A DNA stretch of 64,000 bases from NCBI RefSeq assembly GCF_035046485.1, contig NC_085137.1, positions 12,540,252 through 12,604,251 of the forward strand. The letters are read 5' to 3'. This stretch comes from Aedes albopictus. Lineage: Eukaryota > Arthropoda > Insecta > Diptera > Culicidae. Positions within the stretch are counted from its first letter, which is position 1. Every line of letters begins with the position of its first letter. Positions 1 through 11,401 of the stretch are shown here, one piece after another. The notes below the pieces were generated by a model. That model worked only from the letters and a program-made list of their open reading frames with translations. It searched no databases and was not told the origin of the DNA. Position numbers and translations under genes: made by a program.

Positions 1-217
1 ATCGACTCTCTTTTCTTCAAATTAAAGTGACAAGATGTAGGTATGGTTGCACTTTTTGGTCATAAATCGCTAGGTTGCGATGCAATCTAGCGTCTAAGTG
101 TAAAAAAGTTCGATTGAATTTGCATCTTGTCACTTTAATTTGCAGAAGAGAAAGTCGATGAAGAAAACTCGCTCATGTTACTTTCGCCCTTATTCAAACT
201 CAATCTAGAAATAGTTA
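1..217. mobile_element. Truncated inverted-repeat element (one end)
   Basis: Near-copy of both ends of the element at 7187-8247. It has the same GTCGATGAAGA, CTCATGTTACTTTCGCCC and CTCAATCTAGAA blocks and the same internal TCTAGCGTCTAAGTG block. Only one side is inside the window. Confidence 0.6.
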
Positions 218-342
218 CAGTGACCCCACAATTTATGAATCGGCAAAAATGACCACAGTTTATGGATCACTCCATTTGATCAACACGGTGATTCATAAAT
301 AGTGTACAAAATTTAAGGTGATTCATCGGTGTGGGGTCACTG
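218..342. mobile_element. Tc1/mariner-type MITE with TA duplication
   Basis: Ends are CAGTGACCCCAC and GTGGGGTCACTG, flanked by TA on both sides. Internal sequence GATTCATAAA is also inverted. Length 125 bases, no coding capacity. Confidence 0.7.
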
Positions 343-486
343 TATTAAAAATCTATTTTAATCGTTATGTGGTCAGTAAAAAAACACTCGTAGAATGCCA
401 GCAGGATACCCGTGAACCCACGTAGTTTAAATGATATAGCGCATTTAGTTCACCACTGGACTATCGCACGAGTTTTCAAAAGATTA

Positions 487-2342
487 CCCTGATAAAAAAT
501 ATCATAAAAATACAATAAATTTTATTGTTACAACACCATTTTTTCGAAAAATATTCACCATTATACGTATTGTAATTTACACAGCACACTCACCATCACC
601 CTTATTGTTCTATACCATTCGGCGAATGGTAAATGGCACTTTTACAATAAAAAATGGTGGTCGTTATGTATCTTAACCATAAAATTTTGAGAAAATTTTC
701 ATACACTTTTTCGCGAAAAACAATAGAATGTATTGTGTTTTTATGAGACATTTTTAGGGCAATTTTCAAAAGAAAACAATATATCTTAATGTTTTTTCAT
801 TGTTCTTACAATACAAATACAATTAATTGAATGGCGTCAAATGAATCGTTGTTACAATAAAAATACAATAATATTTGTTGTTATTTGTAAGCAGTTTTCG
901 CTTTTGAAAATCCATAGAATTTATATTTCTCGCTAACATTTATATCCAGCATTTACGAGCACTAACGGCCTCCAGAATGATATGCACATTTTATGATAAG
1001 AATCAAACACTCTGATGTCTGTCTGGTAAGTATTGCTTGGCAGCTGTTGATAAGCTCTTTTCAAATAACTGCCAAATATCACAAGTCAGACCTCAGGTCG
1101 TATGATCCATACCATAAATCGTTCACAATTCATGTGGCCATTAGTATCTGTAAATGCTGGAGAAAAATGATACCGAGAAATATGAATTCTTTAGTTTTTC
1201 AAAGGCGAAATCTGTTTACATAACAACAAATATTATTGCATGTTTATTTTAACATCGGTTCAATTGACCCCATTAAACTAATTGTATTTGCATTGCTATC
1301 AATGGTAGTTTACTATTTACTAGATTCCTTTAATTTATTGGAAAACATTAGAAAAATCATTGTTCATCTTTTTCTTGTCGTAACATCCTCACTTGGCTAA
1401 ACCTGATTTTCAGCTAGTTTTCTATAAGTACTTCCTCAGTTATTCATTGAGAGCTTCCTCTGCCAACACGGCTTGACGTCTGTCAGTCGTTAAAGTTTTA
1501 GCGAATAATATTCGATAACCGAAACATCTACTGTACTCAAATTTAAAACGAAAACAAAAAAAAATATGTCAAGTGATTTTGTATTTGATTATACAAACAT
1601 GATTCAAGCAACAATAACATTTATTGTTATTTATATGTTACGAATTGTTTTCAAGTGTGTCGTAACGAAAGATGATATTAGAAATCACATCTTGTCGCTA
1701 CTGCAATGGTAACCAGAATCACCTTTTCGTTTTCATCCGAGCTCCGCTGCTTTTTTTTTCTTCCATCGACTCGGCTAAAATCGGAGCTTTCTTGTCCAAG
1801 CCACCGAACTAGCGTCGCCGTTCTCGCATTGGGTTCGGCTCAATGTGCCGTCCCGCTCATGGTTTCGCTTCAGACAGTTGCAGCAAACCTTCGTTAAGTT
1901 TTGCTATTTTATGCCGTTTCCACGCTGATTCGCTCAGGGATGTCACAAATAGTGCGTATGTATCTTTTTCGATACACACAGAACTAAATTCAACAAAATG
2001 AATTAATATTCTAATCTTACCCACTACAAAGTGTAATTGAGAAATAAACACTTTTTTAATAAAAAGTCCATAAGAACTTTGCAGGCACTTTTGCAACTAT
2101 TTAAAAACAACTTAAATCAATTTTTACTTATAGTAATTTTAAATTATTATAGAACTATTGAAAAACAATCGAATCAATTAGTCACTAATAAAGCTAATGT
2201 TCACTTATTGTACGAACTATATGGGCTTGATTTCTATTGAAAAAAGTAACAATATATCTACTATGTGTTTTATTGTGAACAATAAAACCAGTCATATGTT
2301 AATAATATTTACCATGTAATGAATGGTAATTTTTTATCCGGG
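487..2342. mobile_element. Non-autonomous TA-flanked element
   Basis: Inverted ends CCCTGATAAAAAAT and ATTTTTTATCCGGG, with TA at both borders. The interior is AT-rich with many ACAATAAAA/TTATTGT phrases and no credible coding region. A degraded SINE tail (CTCACTTGGC to AGCTTCCTCTGCCAA) sits at about 1366-1475. Confidence 0.55.
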
Positions 2343-3239
2343 TAGGTCGGTCTAACCAAATAATTTCTTGAGACATAATCTGCCCATGATCGCATATCAG
2401 TCCCATCTTTGCTGGGTTTCCTATTCATATGGGACAAATTTGCGATCATAGGCAGTAATAAGCTTCTGAGTTGAATTAGTTGAATTAGAATCGATGAAAA
2501 TTTGACGGATGTATGGTCACTTCAATTTCGTGGGTACTCGGGTACCCTGACGACATTCTTCGAAACAAAAATTCCTTCTATCCTGAAATTCAGTCAACCT
2601 TATTAACAGATATAATATTTACGACTTCTTAGATCTGACAGAGTTTCAATTTCCTAGTCTCAATAATCCCAATAATCATTAATATATCGAGATTTGAAAA
2701 CGAAAAAGGTAATTTGCCGGTCACATAACGGTTAACTACGTTCCAGCCGTTCTTGTAAACCATTTCTTCCTATATTCCATCTACAGAACCAGCAACTTGG
2801 CATGGAGGATGCTCATTGCCTGAAGCAGCTACGTCGTCCAGCATCTCTAGTCAATATCATCCAGCTACATAAGATCAAAACTCGCAACTCTACATTGAAT
2901 AGGACCAAATCGCACAGTTATGTTTTATTGTATTTATGTGTGGGTTTTGGTTACAATAATAAAAAGTATTGGAAAGGGGTGGGGAAGGGAATTGTATCGT
3001 AACGCATCCGAAAATTCATCATTGTTATGAAGAGGATGTAGAGGATTTCTAGGTTATACCTACTCAATATTTGTTATAAGTAATAGGTAAGGTTCGCCAT
3101 GTTTTCTCAATTTGCAAGGTGATGCAAGAACTATTTTCTTCTAAAATTAGTCACGTGAAAAAAAAAACTACTGGAGTTGTTCCAATTGATTGTAAATTAA
3201 TTTTGCTTTGTGTTAGTACTTGTTCTAGGTAGTCGGTAC
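2343..3239. other. AT-rich stretch without a recognised gene
   Basis: Short open frames only, none with codon bias, domains or splice context. I see no repeat with clear ends here. Confidence 0.4.
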
Positions 3240-4065
3240 CGTCATCCGAGAACTTCTGAAGTTATTATAGAATTTTTCAAGCGATGTTTGCTCATCGTCG
3301 AAATATGCTTTTGCCTTGTAGGTTCATCAAGTCCTCCCACCGCATGGTGAAGCAAGTGTTGTTGATTTGGAATTGGTTCCACCATCCAAGATCTTCAGGA
3401 GTTACTCCAGAAATTCTTGGGTGATGTTTGCTCATCGTCATAGTTTGCCTTTGCTTTGTAGGTTCACCAAGTCCTCCCACCGCATGGTGAAGCTAGTTTT
3501 GTTGACTTTTGGAATTGGTTCCACCATTCAAGAACTTCGGGAGTTACTCCAGAAATTCCTTTGTGATGTTTTCTCATCGTCATAGCTTGATTTTACCTTG
3601 TAGGTTCACCAAGTCCTCCTACAGCATGGTGAAGCAAGTGTAGTTGACTTGAAATTGGTTCCACCATCCAGGAACTTCGGGAGTTACTCCAGAAATTCTT
3701 GGGTGATGTTTGCTCATCGTCATAGTTTGCCTTTGCTTTGTAGGTTCACCAAGTTTTCCCACCGCATGGTGAAGTAAGTGTATTTGACTTTTGAAATTGG
3801 TTCCACCATCCAAGATCTTCAGGAGTTACTCCAGAAATTCTTGGGTGATGTTTGCTCATCGTCATAGTTTGCCTTTGCTTTGTAGGTTCACCAAGTTTTC
3901 CCACCGCATGGTGAAGCAAGTGTTGTTGACTTTTGGAATTGGTTCCACCATTCAAGAACTTCGAGAGTTACTCCAGAAATTCCTTTGTGATGTTTTCTCA
4001 TCGTCATAGCTTGATTTTGCCTTGTAGGTTCACCAAGTCCTCCCACCGCATGGTGAAGCAAGTGT
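3240..4065. repeat. Satellite-like tandem repeat, unit about 141 bp
   Basis: The block GGTTCACCAAGTCCTCCC recurs at 3321, 3461, 3603, 3743, 3885 and 4027, giving alternating 140/142-base spacing. Each unit carries TGGTTCCACCAT, GAGTTACTCCAGAAATTC and GATGTTTGCTCATCGTC. Open frames on both strands here are by-products of the repeat. The array resumes after the SINE at 4343. Confidence 0.85.
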
Positions 4066-4342
4066 CTCTCTCTTTTTGGCGTAACGTCCTCACTGGGACA
4101 AAGCCTGCTTCTCAGCTTAGTGTTCTATGAGCACTTCCACAGTTTTTAACTGAGAGCTTCCTCTGCCAATGACCATTTTGCATGTGTATATCGTGTGGCA
4201 GGCACGAAGATACTCTATGCCAAAGGAAGTCAAGGAAATTTCCTTTACGAAAAGATCCTGGACCGACCGGGAATCGAACCCGTCACCCTCAGCATGGTCA
4301 TGCTGAATACCCGTGCGTTTACCGCCTCGGCTATATGGGCTC
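4066..4342 (-). mobile_element. Feilong-like tRNA-derived SINE
   Basis: Read on the minus strand it starts with a tRNA-like head (TAGCCGAGGCGGTAAACGCA box A, GGTTCGATTCCC box B) and ends in an AG-rich tail. The 15-base target duplication TGGTGAAGCAAGTGT occurs at 4051-4065 and 4343-4357, so it inserted into the 141-bp satellite. The Feilong name is by recall. Confidence 0.8.
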
Positions 4343-4651
4343 TGGTGAAGCAAGTGTATTTGACTTTTGAAATCGATTCCATTTTAGGAAGTTTTAGAAA
4401 ATTAGATTTTACTCAAGCTTTTTTGACATACAGTATAGAAATTCCCCGTGAAATATAGTTTTATTTTTGGGTTACTAAGAAATACTGCTTTAACAAGAGT
4501 TCGTACAGACTGAACCAACACTACAATTAGGCAACGGACAACGCAAAATACCCCAGTGGATGAATTTCTCGTTTTACGAAATCCTACTGGAACGGAAATC
4601 AAACCATCAGTTCGTGACACTCACAATACGCTGAAATAACTAGCTCACATG

Positions 4652-4798
4652 CACCCTCATTCTTGTTTACGGGCGTATCTGCTTTCGAACGTATTTGGTT
4701 CGTTCGAATCCGTAGCCCATTTGATTTTGCTGGCGTAAACGGGAATGCGGACGATTTTCGTTCGAAAGTGGATTCGATCGAAAACAAGAATGAGGGTG
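4652..4798. mobile_element. Palindromic MITE
   Basis: CACCCTCATTCTTGTTT at the left and AAACAAGAATGAGGGTG at the right, with TTCGAACG-rich inverted sequence between. Confidence 0.5.
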
Positions 4799-7186
4799 AT
4801 GGTCACGAATACCAGTGTAATTTCAAAAAAAAAAGTCAAGAATATGTAGGACCTCTGAAGGAATACAACAGTGAAGTGAGTATGGTGCCTCATTTTCGAA
4901 CAAATCATTATAATGTACAACACTAATGCGTTTTGTAATTCTTTATATTTACAAGTTTTAGAACTTTACAGTAGAAATGTGGGGTGTGCCTCATCTACCC
5001 AAGCATCTACCCCTTTTGTCGTCGCACTAGCCAATCATCTGAATAAAAAAAAAAATAGTGCCAATTTTGTACCCCATATCTTGACGGTGACGTCGGGATG
5101 GAAAATCATGTGACTGGCTCAATCCGTTTGACTCGTAAACTGATCGGTCACCGTCTTCCTTGTCGTCAGCTACCCGAAGAGTATGTGTTACACTGGGCCG
5201 GCTTCCGGCCAAGATTATCGATGGCAGCTAGGTTGCCGTCGGAATCTTACTTCGAAAACATCCGATGCTGCATCCGTTTCGTCATCACACAGTGTGTAGT
5301 ACAAAAGTAGTTATTAAGAGCACCTTTAACGGTGCGCTTCTATACCCCGTTTGGCAGCCCTCCATCATTGCAGCAAACTTTACCGGTCGCTGTTGGATGC
5401 GCTCGCAAAATAGTAGCGCTATGGGTGGGTGACCAAATATAGTAGCGGGACAGTTGCGCTGCTAAAAATTATATGGGAATATGACAGCCCTCCCGATACG
5501 AATCAAGGTGACTAATTTGATTGCTACCGGTGTGGAAAAGAGTGGTTAAGTCAAAATGGTAGCGCTGCGCGGGTTGCTCGAATAGTAGCCGCCGTTAATG
5601 TTGCTCTAATGTCGATGGATCTGAAGCCAGCGTTCCTTGCGCCTATTAGGGAACTTAAATAGTTGTTGGGACCCGCTTGAATACGCCTTCATCAGCAACA
5701 TCGTTGGCGGCATCCAGTTTGTCGCTTTTCCTTTTCATTATACATATATTATTTAGATCAATGATTAAATTAAATCAAACCGTTCTGCTCTGATCAAATC
5801 GATTAGAAATCACTCGCGTCGGCCAAAACCGAGGCCAAACAATAATAAGAACTAACTTTCACTTTGACATTGACTTCTGTCAAACACTAAGGGGTCGGTC
5901 ATAAACTAGGCTAACAAACGAAAAGCCCCATATGCCGGTCACAAATGATGCCGTGGTCACCAAAAAAAATACAAGTTGTATATCGTTATCGTTGATTCAA
6001 CTCCCTTTTATATTGAAAACATAGCTGTGCATTTCACATGCCAATAAAAAATAATGCTATGCAAAATACTTTACTAGAATAAGACTTACAGGTACATATT
6101 CTCTATTTGAAAAAATACATAATACATGAAACGCGTCGATAATTTTGAGCGTGCGATATACAACGATATTCGACACGTTCAACAGAAGTAAAATTCTCGG
6201 GCCGAGCGCATCGATTTTCGTCACTTCGTGTCCAGCCAACGAGAGACGGTTTGGGCTAGAGCCGAGGTTGTCATCGGCGAACGAACGCACAGCGAAAGCA
6301 GACGATGTGAGCAGTTCCCGACAGTGATGTTGTAGGTCGCATGAGTTTTATTCTGTGGGCTGGTCATGAACCATGCATTCACAAGGCTGTCATGGGAATA
6401 AGAGTGTGACAGCCATCAATATGCTATCATGATGCGGTACTTTTGGGAAGCCTGAGCGTGACAGAGGGGGGAGAGAAGTTTGGCTTCAGTCGTCTGACAG
6501 CTATAAGATCGATCATCTATAAGATCAGTTATCAAACGACACAAGCATAACGTGAAATCTGTTGAACCATATCAGAAAGTAAGCCACATTCTGGCGGCCA
6601 TTAGCGCTCGTTAAATGATGGATAATCGCAGATTTTGTTTTGCAAAGTGAATGCCATGCTCTGAAACTGCACTGTTTTGATTTTGTATGGGATTATCGAG
6701 GGGATTATGACGTTTCTCTAGCATTTTTAGCCTTGTTTCTTACAAAATTGATGTAAGAGTGAAATAAAAGGAGAGAATTTCATGCCCGTGTATGCTGTGA
6801 GATTTTAACTTCTACTGTGCGTCGTGTGTTTAAATTTCCCGTGAGAATGAGCAGCATAGCACCAAAACACGGCGCGCACATAAGTCAAAAGACAATAGAT
6901 TTTATATGACATATGCTGTACCCAACTAACATTTTTGCTGAATAAGAGCTTAAGCGAGCTTTCTTTCAAGGACGTTTGCTCCATAAGCTTTTATGCAGCT
7001 TCTTTTGTCAGTAGGGCTAATACGCCTACACACCAAGATCAGTTAGAATATGGGGTAAATGTTACTCAAATTTGAGTAACCTTAACGCAAATATGTGTAG
7101 ATAAAACTCATAATTATTGAAAGTCTGGCATAAATCCATAATCTTCAAAAAAAAAAAGGCAAAAAGAATATATTTAAAAATTTGAT
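4799..7186. other. 5' flank of the ZAD gene, no recognised gene
   Basis: Contains the phrase ATAGTAGCG repeated several times (5400-5600). Around 6640-6790 a stretch resembles the MITE pair at 58.4 and 59.2 kb (CACTGTTTTGATTTTGTATGG). No frame longer than about 80 codons looks coding. Confidence 0.35.
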
Positions 7187-8247
7187 AAATAATTCTAGAT
7201 TGAGTTTAAATAAGGGCGAAAGTAACATGAGAGAGTTCTCTTCATCGACTCTCTCTTCTGCAAATTAAGGTGACAAGATGCAAATTCAATCGAACTTTTT
7301 TACACTTAGACGCTAGATTGCATCGCAAACTAGCGATTTATGACCAAAAAGTTCAACCACACTCAGAAATAAATGTATACACGGAATTGGGTTCTTTAGG
7401 AGTATCCAGATTTTTGTATTATCAGAATCTCCTTCCAAAAATTAGTCGAAATCCAAAATTTCATCATTTTTTATGCCCGGGAACTATTTTTAAAATGCAT
7501 TTAAAGTTTGTATGGGGATTTTTTTTTGTTCGATGCGAACTGTCACTTTATCGATTGAACTGTCATTCTATCCACGGAAATGAAAATGTTTTGTTCATTT
7601 GACTATCAAAACAAAGGAATTGGAACGCAATAAAATCTCCTTAGACTCAGAAAAATAAGCTCTTTCGATTAGGGTAAAGAAAATGGCAATATTTAATTCG
7701 CTAAACAGCCCAATTACTATTATGTATGCATTTTGTATCGGCATCTCTCTCACTCTCTTTCTGTTTTCATGCTATCTGCCGTTTAGCCCTTGGTTTAGCC
7801 TGGGTTGAAGAGAAGAGTTTCGTCAACCCAGGCGAAGCACCAGATAGCATGAAAACAGAAAGAGAGTGAGAGAGATGCGGATACAAAATGCATAAATAAT
7901 AGTAATTCCGTATCCACTTATCCGCGAGCGGTAATGGCGGCGGCGGGCACAACCAACCGATTCGAATTTTGACGTTTTGTGGGGATCGCAATCGGTTGGC
8001 GCCACCGATCGGTGGGTGAAGGGGTGAGGAGGAGAATGAAACTGTTTTGACTTTCCCCCAAGAAACGTCAAATTCCGAACCGGTTTGATATGCCCGCCGC
8101 CGCCATTACCGATAGCGGATAAGTGGATATACTTTTATTTCTGAGTACATACTTGCATCTTGTCACTTTAATTTGAAAGAGAGAGTCGATGAAGAGAACT
8201 CTCTCATGTTACTTTCGCCCTTATTTAAACTCAATCTAGAATTATTT
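7187..8247. mobile_element. Long inverted-repeat element with nested palindromes
   Basis: Terminal inverted repeats begin AAATAATTCTAGATTGAG and end CTCAATCTAGAATTATTT, extending over 60 bases. Inside are two further palindromes: 7716-7905 (CTCTCTCACTCTCTTTCTG and its complement) and 7908-8130 (GGTAATGGCGGCGGCGG and its complement). It ends about 45 bases before the candidate initiator of the ZAD gene. Confidence 0.65.
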
Positions 8248-8493
8248 CTACATAAAATAAAATAAACAGTTTTCCGTGTGCTTTCCGGCGTCAGTCAAAA
8301 TCGACAAGTTTCTGAAGGGAAAACAAACATTTTGGCTACCTTGTCCATGAGGACCTTGCCCGCTTCGACATCGACATCCCGCCGGCATCTTGTCAATCTG
8401 AATTTTTCACTTCGTGTTTGAGCTGCGTTAGTTTTTTTTTCGTGCGTGAAAAGTGCCCAAAAACCGAACGGAACGTCCGCAAAAGTGCTCGCG
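8248..8493 (+). promoter_or_regulatory. Putative core promoter and 5' UTR of the ZAD gene
   Basis: This stretch lies between the end of an inverted-repeat transposon (8247) and the first ATG. It is richer in CpG than the surrounding AT-rich DNA from about 8330 onward. An arthropod-type initiator TCAGTC occurs at 8291-8296, and TTAGTT occurs near 8427. I see no TATA box and no DPE at the expected spacing from the first initiator. The transcription start is therefore only a guess. Confidence 0.3.
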
Positions 8494-8616
8494 ATGGAGT
8501 CGTGCTGTCGCGCGTGTTCCCGTAGTGATGATTTCCGGCGGTTCTCGCTGTACGCGGTGGCAGAAGTGAGCCAGGAAGTGATCGCCAACATGATTCGAGA
8601 CACCAGCGACACTCAG
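8494..8616 (+). CDS. ZAD gene exon 1: first half of the zinc-finger-associated domain
   Basis: Encodes 41 residues from the ATG at 8494 to a CAG|GTACGG donor at 8617 (phase 0). It opens with CRAC (Cys5 and Cys8), the first zinc-ligand pair of a ZAD. A short Arg/Phe-rich stretch and an amphipathic segment follow. The second pair (ICPDC) lies on exon 2, 14.6 kb downstream; joining the two gives Cys5, Cys8, Cys53 and Cys56, normal ZAD spacing. In ZAD proteins this fold mediates homodimerisation. The ATG is chosen because it sits just before the ZAD and has a purine at +4. The reading frame stays open past the donor, so the exon end rests on the donor and on completion of the ZAD by exon 2. Confidence 0.85.
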
Positions 8617-9433
8617 GTACGGAAGACCCCTCCTTCTTCGATGCGTGTGTGGGGTGTTTTTCTTCTTTCTCTAAATGGAGGCGATGCCACCCCAAAACAC
8701 ATTAGTCTCTGGAAGAGCATCCAGTTATGGGAGACTCATCGTAATTTATTTGCTCGATGTGAAAATGTGGATTCTGATTACAGATTATTATAATAAACTC
8801 CAAAGGTATATATTTTTAAAATTTAGCATTTCTGCAATATATTTTGCAAAACAATCTGGAAAGTTAACTCTTTAATATGGTAAACAATGAATGTTTTAAC
8901 AAGAATATTCAGGATTTGTACTCCATTACTTGAATTTATGAAAATTACCTTTTATTCGTTTTATGCTGTTTGGCTGGGTGTGTACAGGAAAGAAAGGGGG
9001 AGATTTCAGAAGACCCCCATCCTCCTGTCATAAAACATTGGTTTACGACTGGTCATAAAATGAAGGTTGGAGCTTTAGAGTAGATCTCTAATGCTTTTTG
9101 ACTTTACCAGAACTGGGGTGTAAACTGATTAACGCTATTTTAAATCTTTTTGGAACAGCCAAAATTCCAATTGAAAGAAATGTTAGTCATATCCCTGACT
9201 AAAAATCAGTATATTATCGATGCAGTTGGAAAACGAAATTCTCGTCACGTAAAAACCGATGTTTTTTTGTAATTTGTTGTTTATTGCGTACGTTAGCGTA
9301 TTAGTATATCAGGTCAAGTAAACTGGAGTTGGAAAATATACAAAGGATCCAGAATTAAACATTTACATTTATTAACATTTATTGTTCAAATAATACATAA
9401 CAAATTGACTAAAAGTTAGTTCACATTTTAATG
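8617..9433. other. Start of intron 1, no feature seen
   Basis: AT-rich intronic sequence following the exon 1 donor. I see no repeat boundary, gene or RNA here. Confidence 0.4.
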
Positions 9434-9570
9434 ATGGGCGTGGAGGTCTAGTGGCTATCGCTTCTGATTCGTATGCAGAAGGTCCTGGGTTCAATCTATG
9501 GCCCGTCCCTTTCCGCCTACTCTGTACCTTTCTATCTATTTTCTCTCTCTTTTCTTTACATATAGGGTGC
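9434..9570 (+). mobile_element. tRNA-headed SINE-like sequence
   Basis: GGTCTAGTGGCTATCG resembles box A, and GGGTTCAATC, 35 bases on, resembles box B. A pyrimidine-rich tail (TCTCTCTTTTCTTT) follows. Confidence 0.4.
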
Positions 9571-9793
9571 GGACACCGGTTTGGCCAGTCTAAGGGAAAT
9601 AATTTTTATAAAAATAACCAATAATCCTATAAAAACAATCAATGTGTCAAATGATAGGTTTCAATCTACATTTTGAAGGAAAAATGCAGAAATCAAGCCA
9701 ATACTTGATTTTTGTATTAAAAGTGGCACTGGCCAAAATAGAAGTGTTGAATACGCGTCCGAAGGTGGTCGTGATAGTCGTAATACGAAATAA

Positions 9794-9935
9794 GGGGCTG
9801 TCCATAAACCACGTGGTCCCCCCCCCCCCCGCGTGGTCATTTGTCCATACACATTTTTTTATTCGTCCATACAAAATGCTCATAGGCCGAACCCCCCCCC
9901 CCCTCCTCATGACCACGTGGTTTATGGACAGCCCC
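9794..9935. mobile_element. TAA-flanked MITE
   Basis: Near-perfect inverted ends GGGGCTGTCCATAAACCACG and CGTGGTTTATGGACAGCCCC, flanked by TAA at 9791-9793 and 9936-9938. Homopolymer C runs lie inside. A 3-base TAA duplication suits a PIF/Harbinger-type element. Confidence 0.75.
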
Positions 9936-10479
9936 TAAGACGTACGCGAATTCAATTATATAAAACACTTAAAAACTACTTTTAATAAAAGACGACTGTT
10001 ACATGTATAGTGCGATACTCGAGTATCAAGGCGGAAGTCGTAATGACATTTTAGATCTGACGTAGCATCAATCGCATGACAGTCCAGCTGTCAGGAAAGA
10101 GCCCAGTGGTAAAGCGAGGAGTCGGTCAGTATGAGACCGTGCTCCCAGCTCTGCTCCATTCGCCCCAACAAGAAGCACTGCCGCAGGTTCGGCCATATTC
10201 TTAAGTTTGGTTTCTATTTTGGCCAATCACGTGTATTTCTTATAGGAGTGGCCAAATTAGGAGCACCCTGGCCAAAATAGATATATGGGAGCTGATTTTT
10301 TAAGGAACTTTATTTTTTTTTTGTTCCAGTTTTTAATCAAAATGTGTGGTTTTCACAGCTGTAATCATCATATTGTATTGAAATCTACTATTCATTTATT
10401 TAGTTAACATCAACATAACATAACATGAAATCTACTAGTAAAACATAAATTTACGTCGATTCAGATCGCAACAGGCTCG

Positions 10480-10930
10480 ATACCGCACTAGTCTAGTCTA
10501 GTCTAGTCTACACTTACACAGCCATTCATTGAAAAAATCCTGGCAAAATAAACCGATTTCCAAGCAGGATTCGACCAGGCTTCTGGTCGCGTTGCCAGTC
10601 ACACTTACACACTCGCAAAAGATGAGCAGTAGGCCTACCTTGCCGCTTGCGGGTCCCCTGCTTATATCAGTTTTCTTGTCATTATCAATGCTTGCAGCAC
10701 ATCGGAAATGTAGTACAAGAATTTAAGCGGCCAGGCCTACTGTGCAGAGTCTTGATGTGGACCCATTGAATGGGCATTGAACCCCTCAGCATATGAATGT
10801 TAAGTAAATTCGTTGGGAGTGACTTTGCTAAGAAGGTTAATGTTACTCCGTCGGTGCTCTTCTTCCTGGGATGGGACATAGGAATTTGCGCCTCATGTCC
10901 AAGCTCGAAAGCCTAGGCTTAAGCGCCATT
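10480..10930. repeat. Dispersed repeat, copy 1
   Basis: Shares CTAGTCTAGTCTACAC, TTGTCATTATCAAT and GCGGCCAGGCCTACTGTGC with 49290-49740 in the same order. A segment at 10540-10662 (TTCTGGTCGCGTTGCCAGTC) is also repeated at 56815-56938. Confidence 0.6.
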
Positions 10931-11401
10931 ACAAGACCAACAATTGAAAATGCCACATCAACATTGCGTAAACAAACACGTTCATTCACAAATGTCATAA
11001 CGGTCATAACGCTAAAATTGGTCGTTTTCAACACCCACCCACCCCTTCGTAACACTGTTTATATGGGGAAAATTTTATTTTGTATATTGTTTATTTTAGC
11101 TGTAACACCATGAAGGACACCCACCCACCCCCTCCAGCATTATGACATTTGTGAACAAGCCCTTATGTCGATTTAGGGCCTTCTGGGATCCACCCACGCT
11201 TCTCACCACCATTAACAAAAAGCTTGATGTTTGCGCTTTCTATTAGTGGTGGTGAGGTGTGTGGGTGGAGTTCAAAAGGCCTCAAATCGGCAGAAACATG
11301 TTTGTTTACAAAATGTTGATGCGGCCTTTTCAATTGTTGGTCTGGATTACTCGCTCTCTGAAACGAGAAAAAGTATGATGACCCACTCCCCAATTATGGT
11401 A

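Noticed and set aside
380..470. tRNA-like boxes on the minus strand (AGTCCAGTGGT and GGGTTCACGGG)
   Set aside because: No complete cloverleaf could be folded; likely a decayed SINE head or chance.
3292..4009. Cluster of 60-72-codon frames on both strands
   Set aside because: They repeat with the 141-bp satellite unit and encode variants of one another, so they are repeat artefacts.
9642..9938. Frames of 63-98 codons on both strands
   Set aside because: They span a palindromic MITE, so the two strands give mirror-image open frames.
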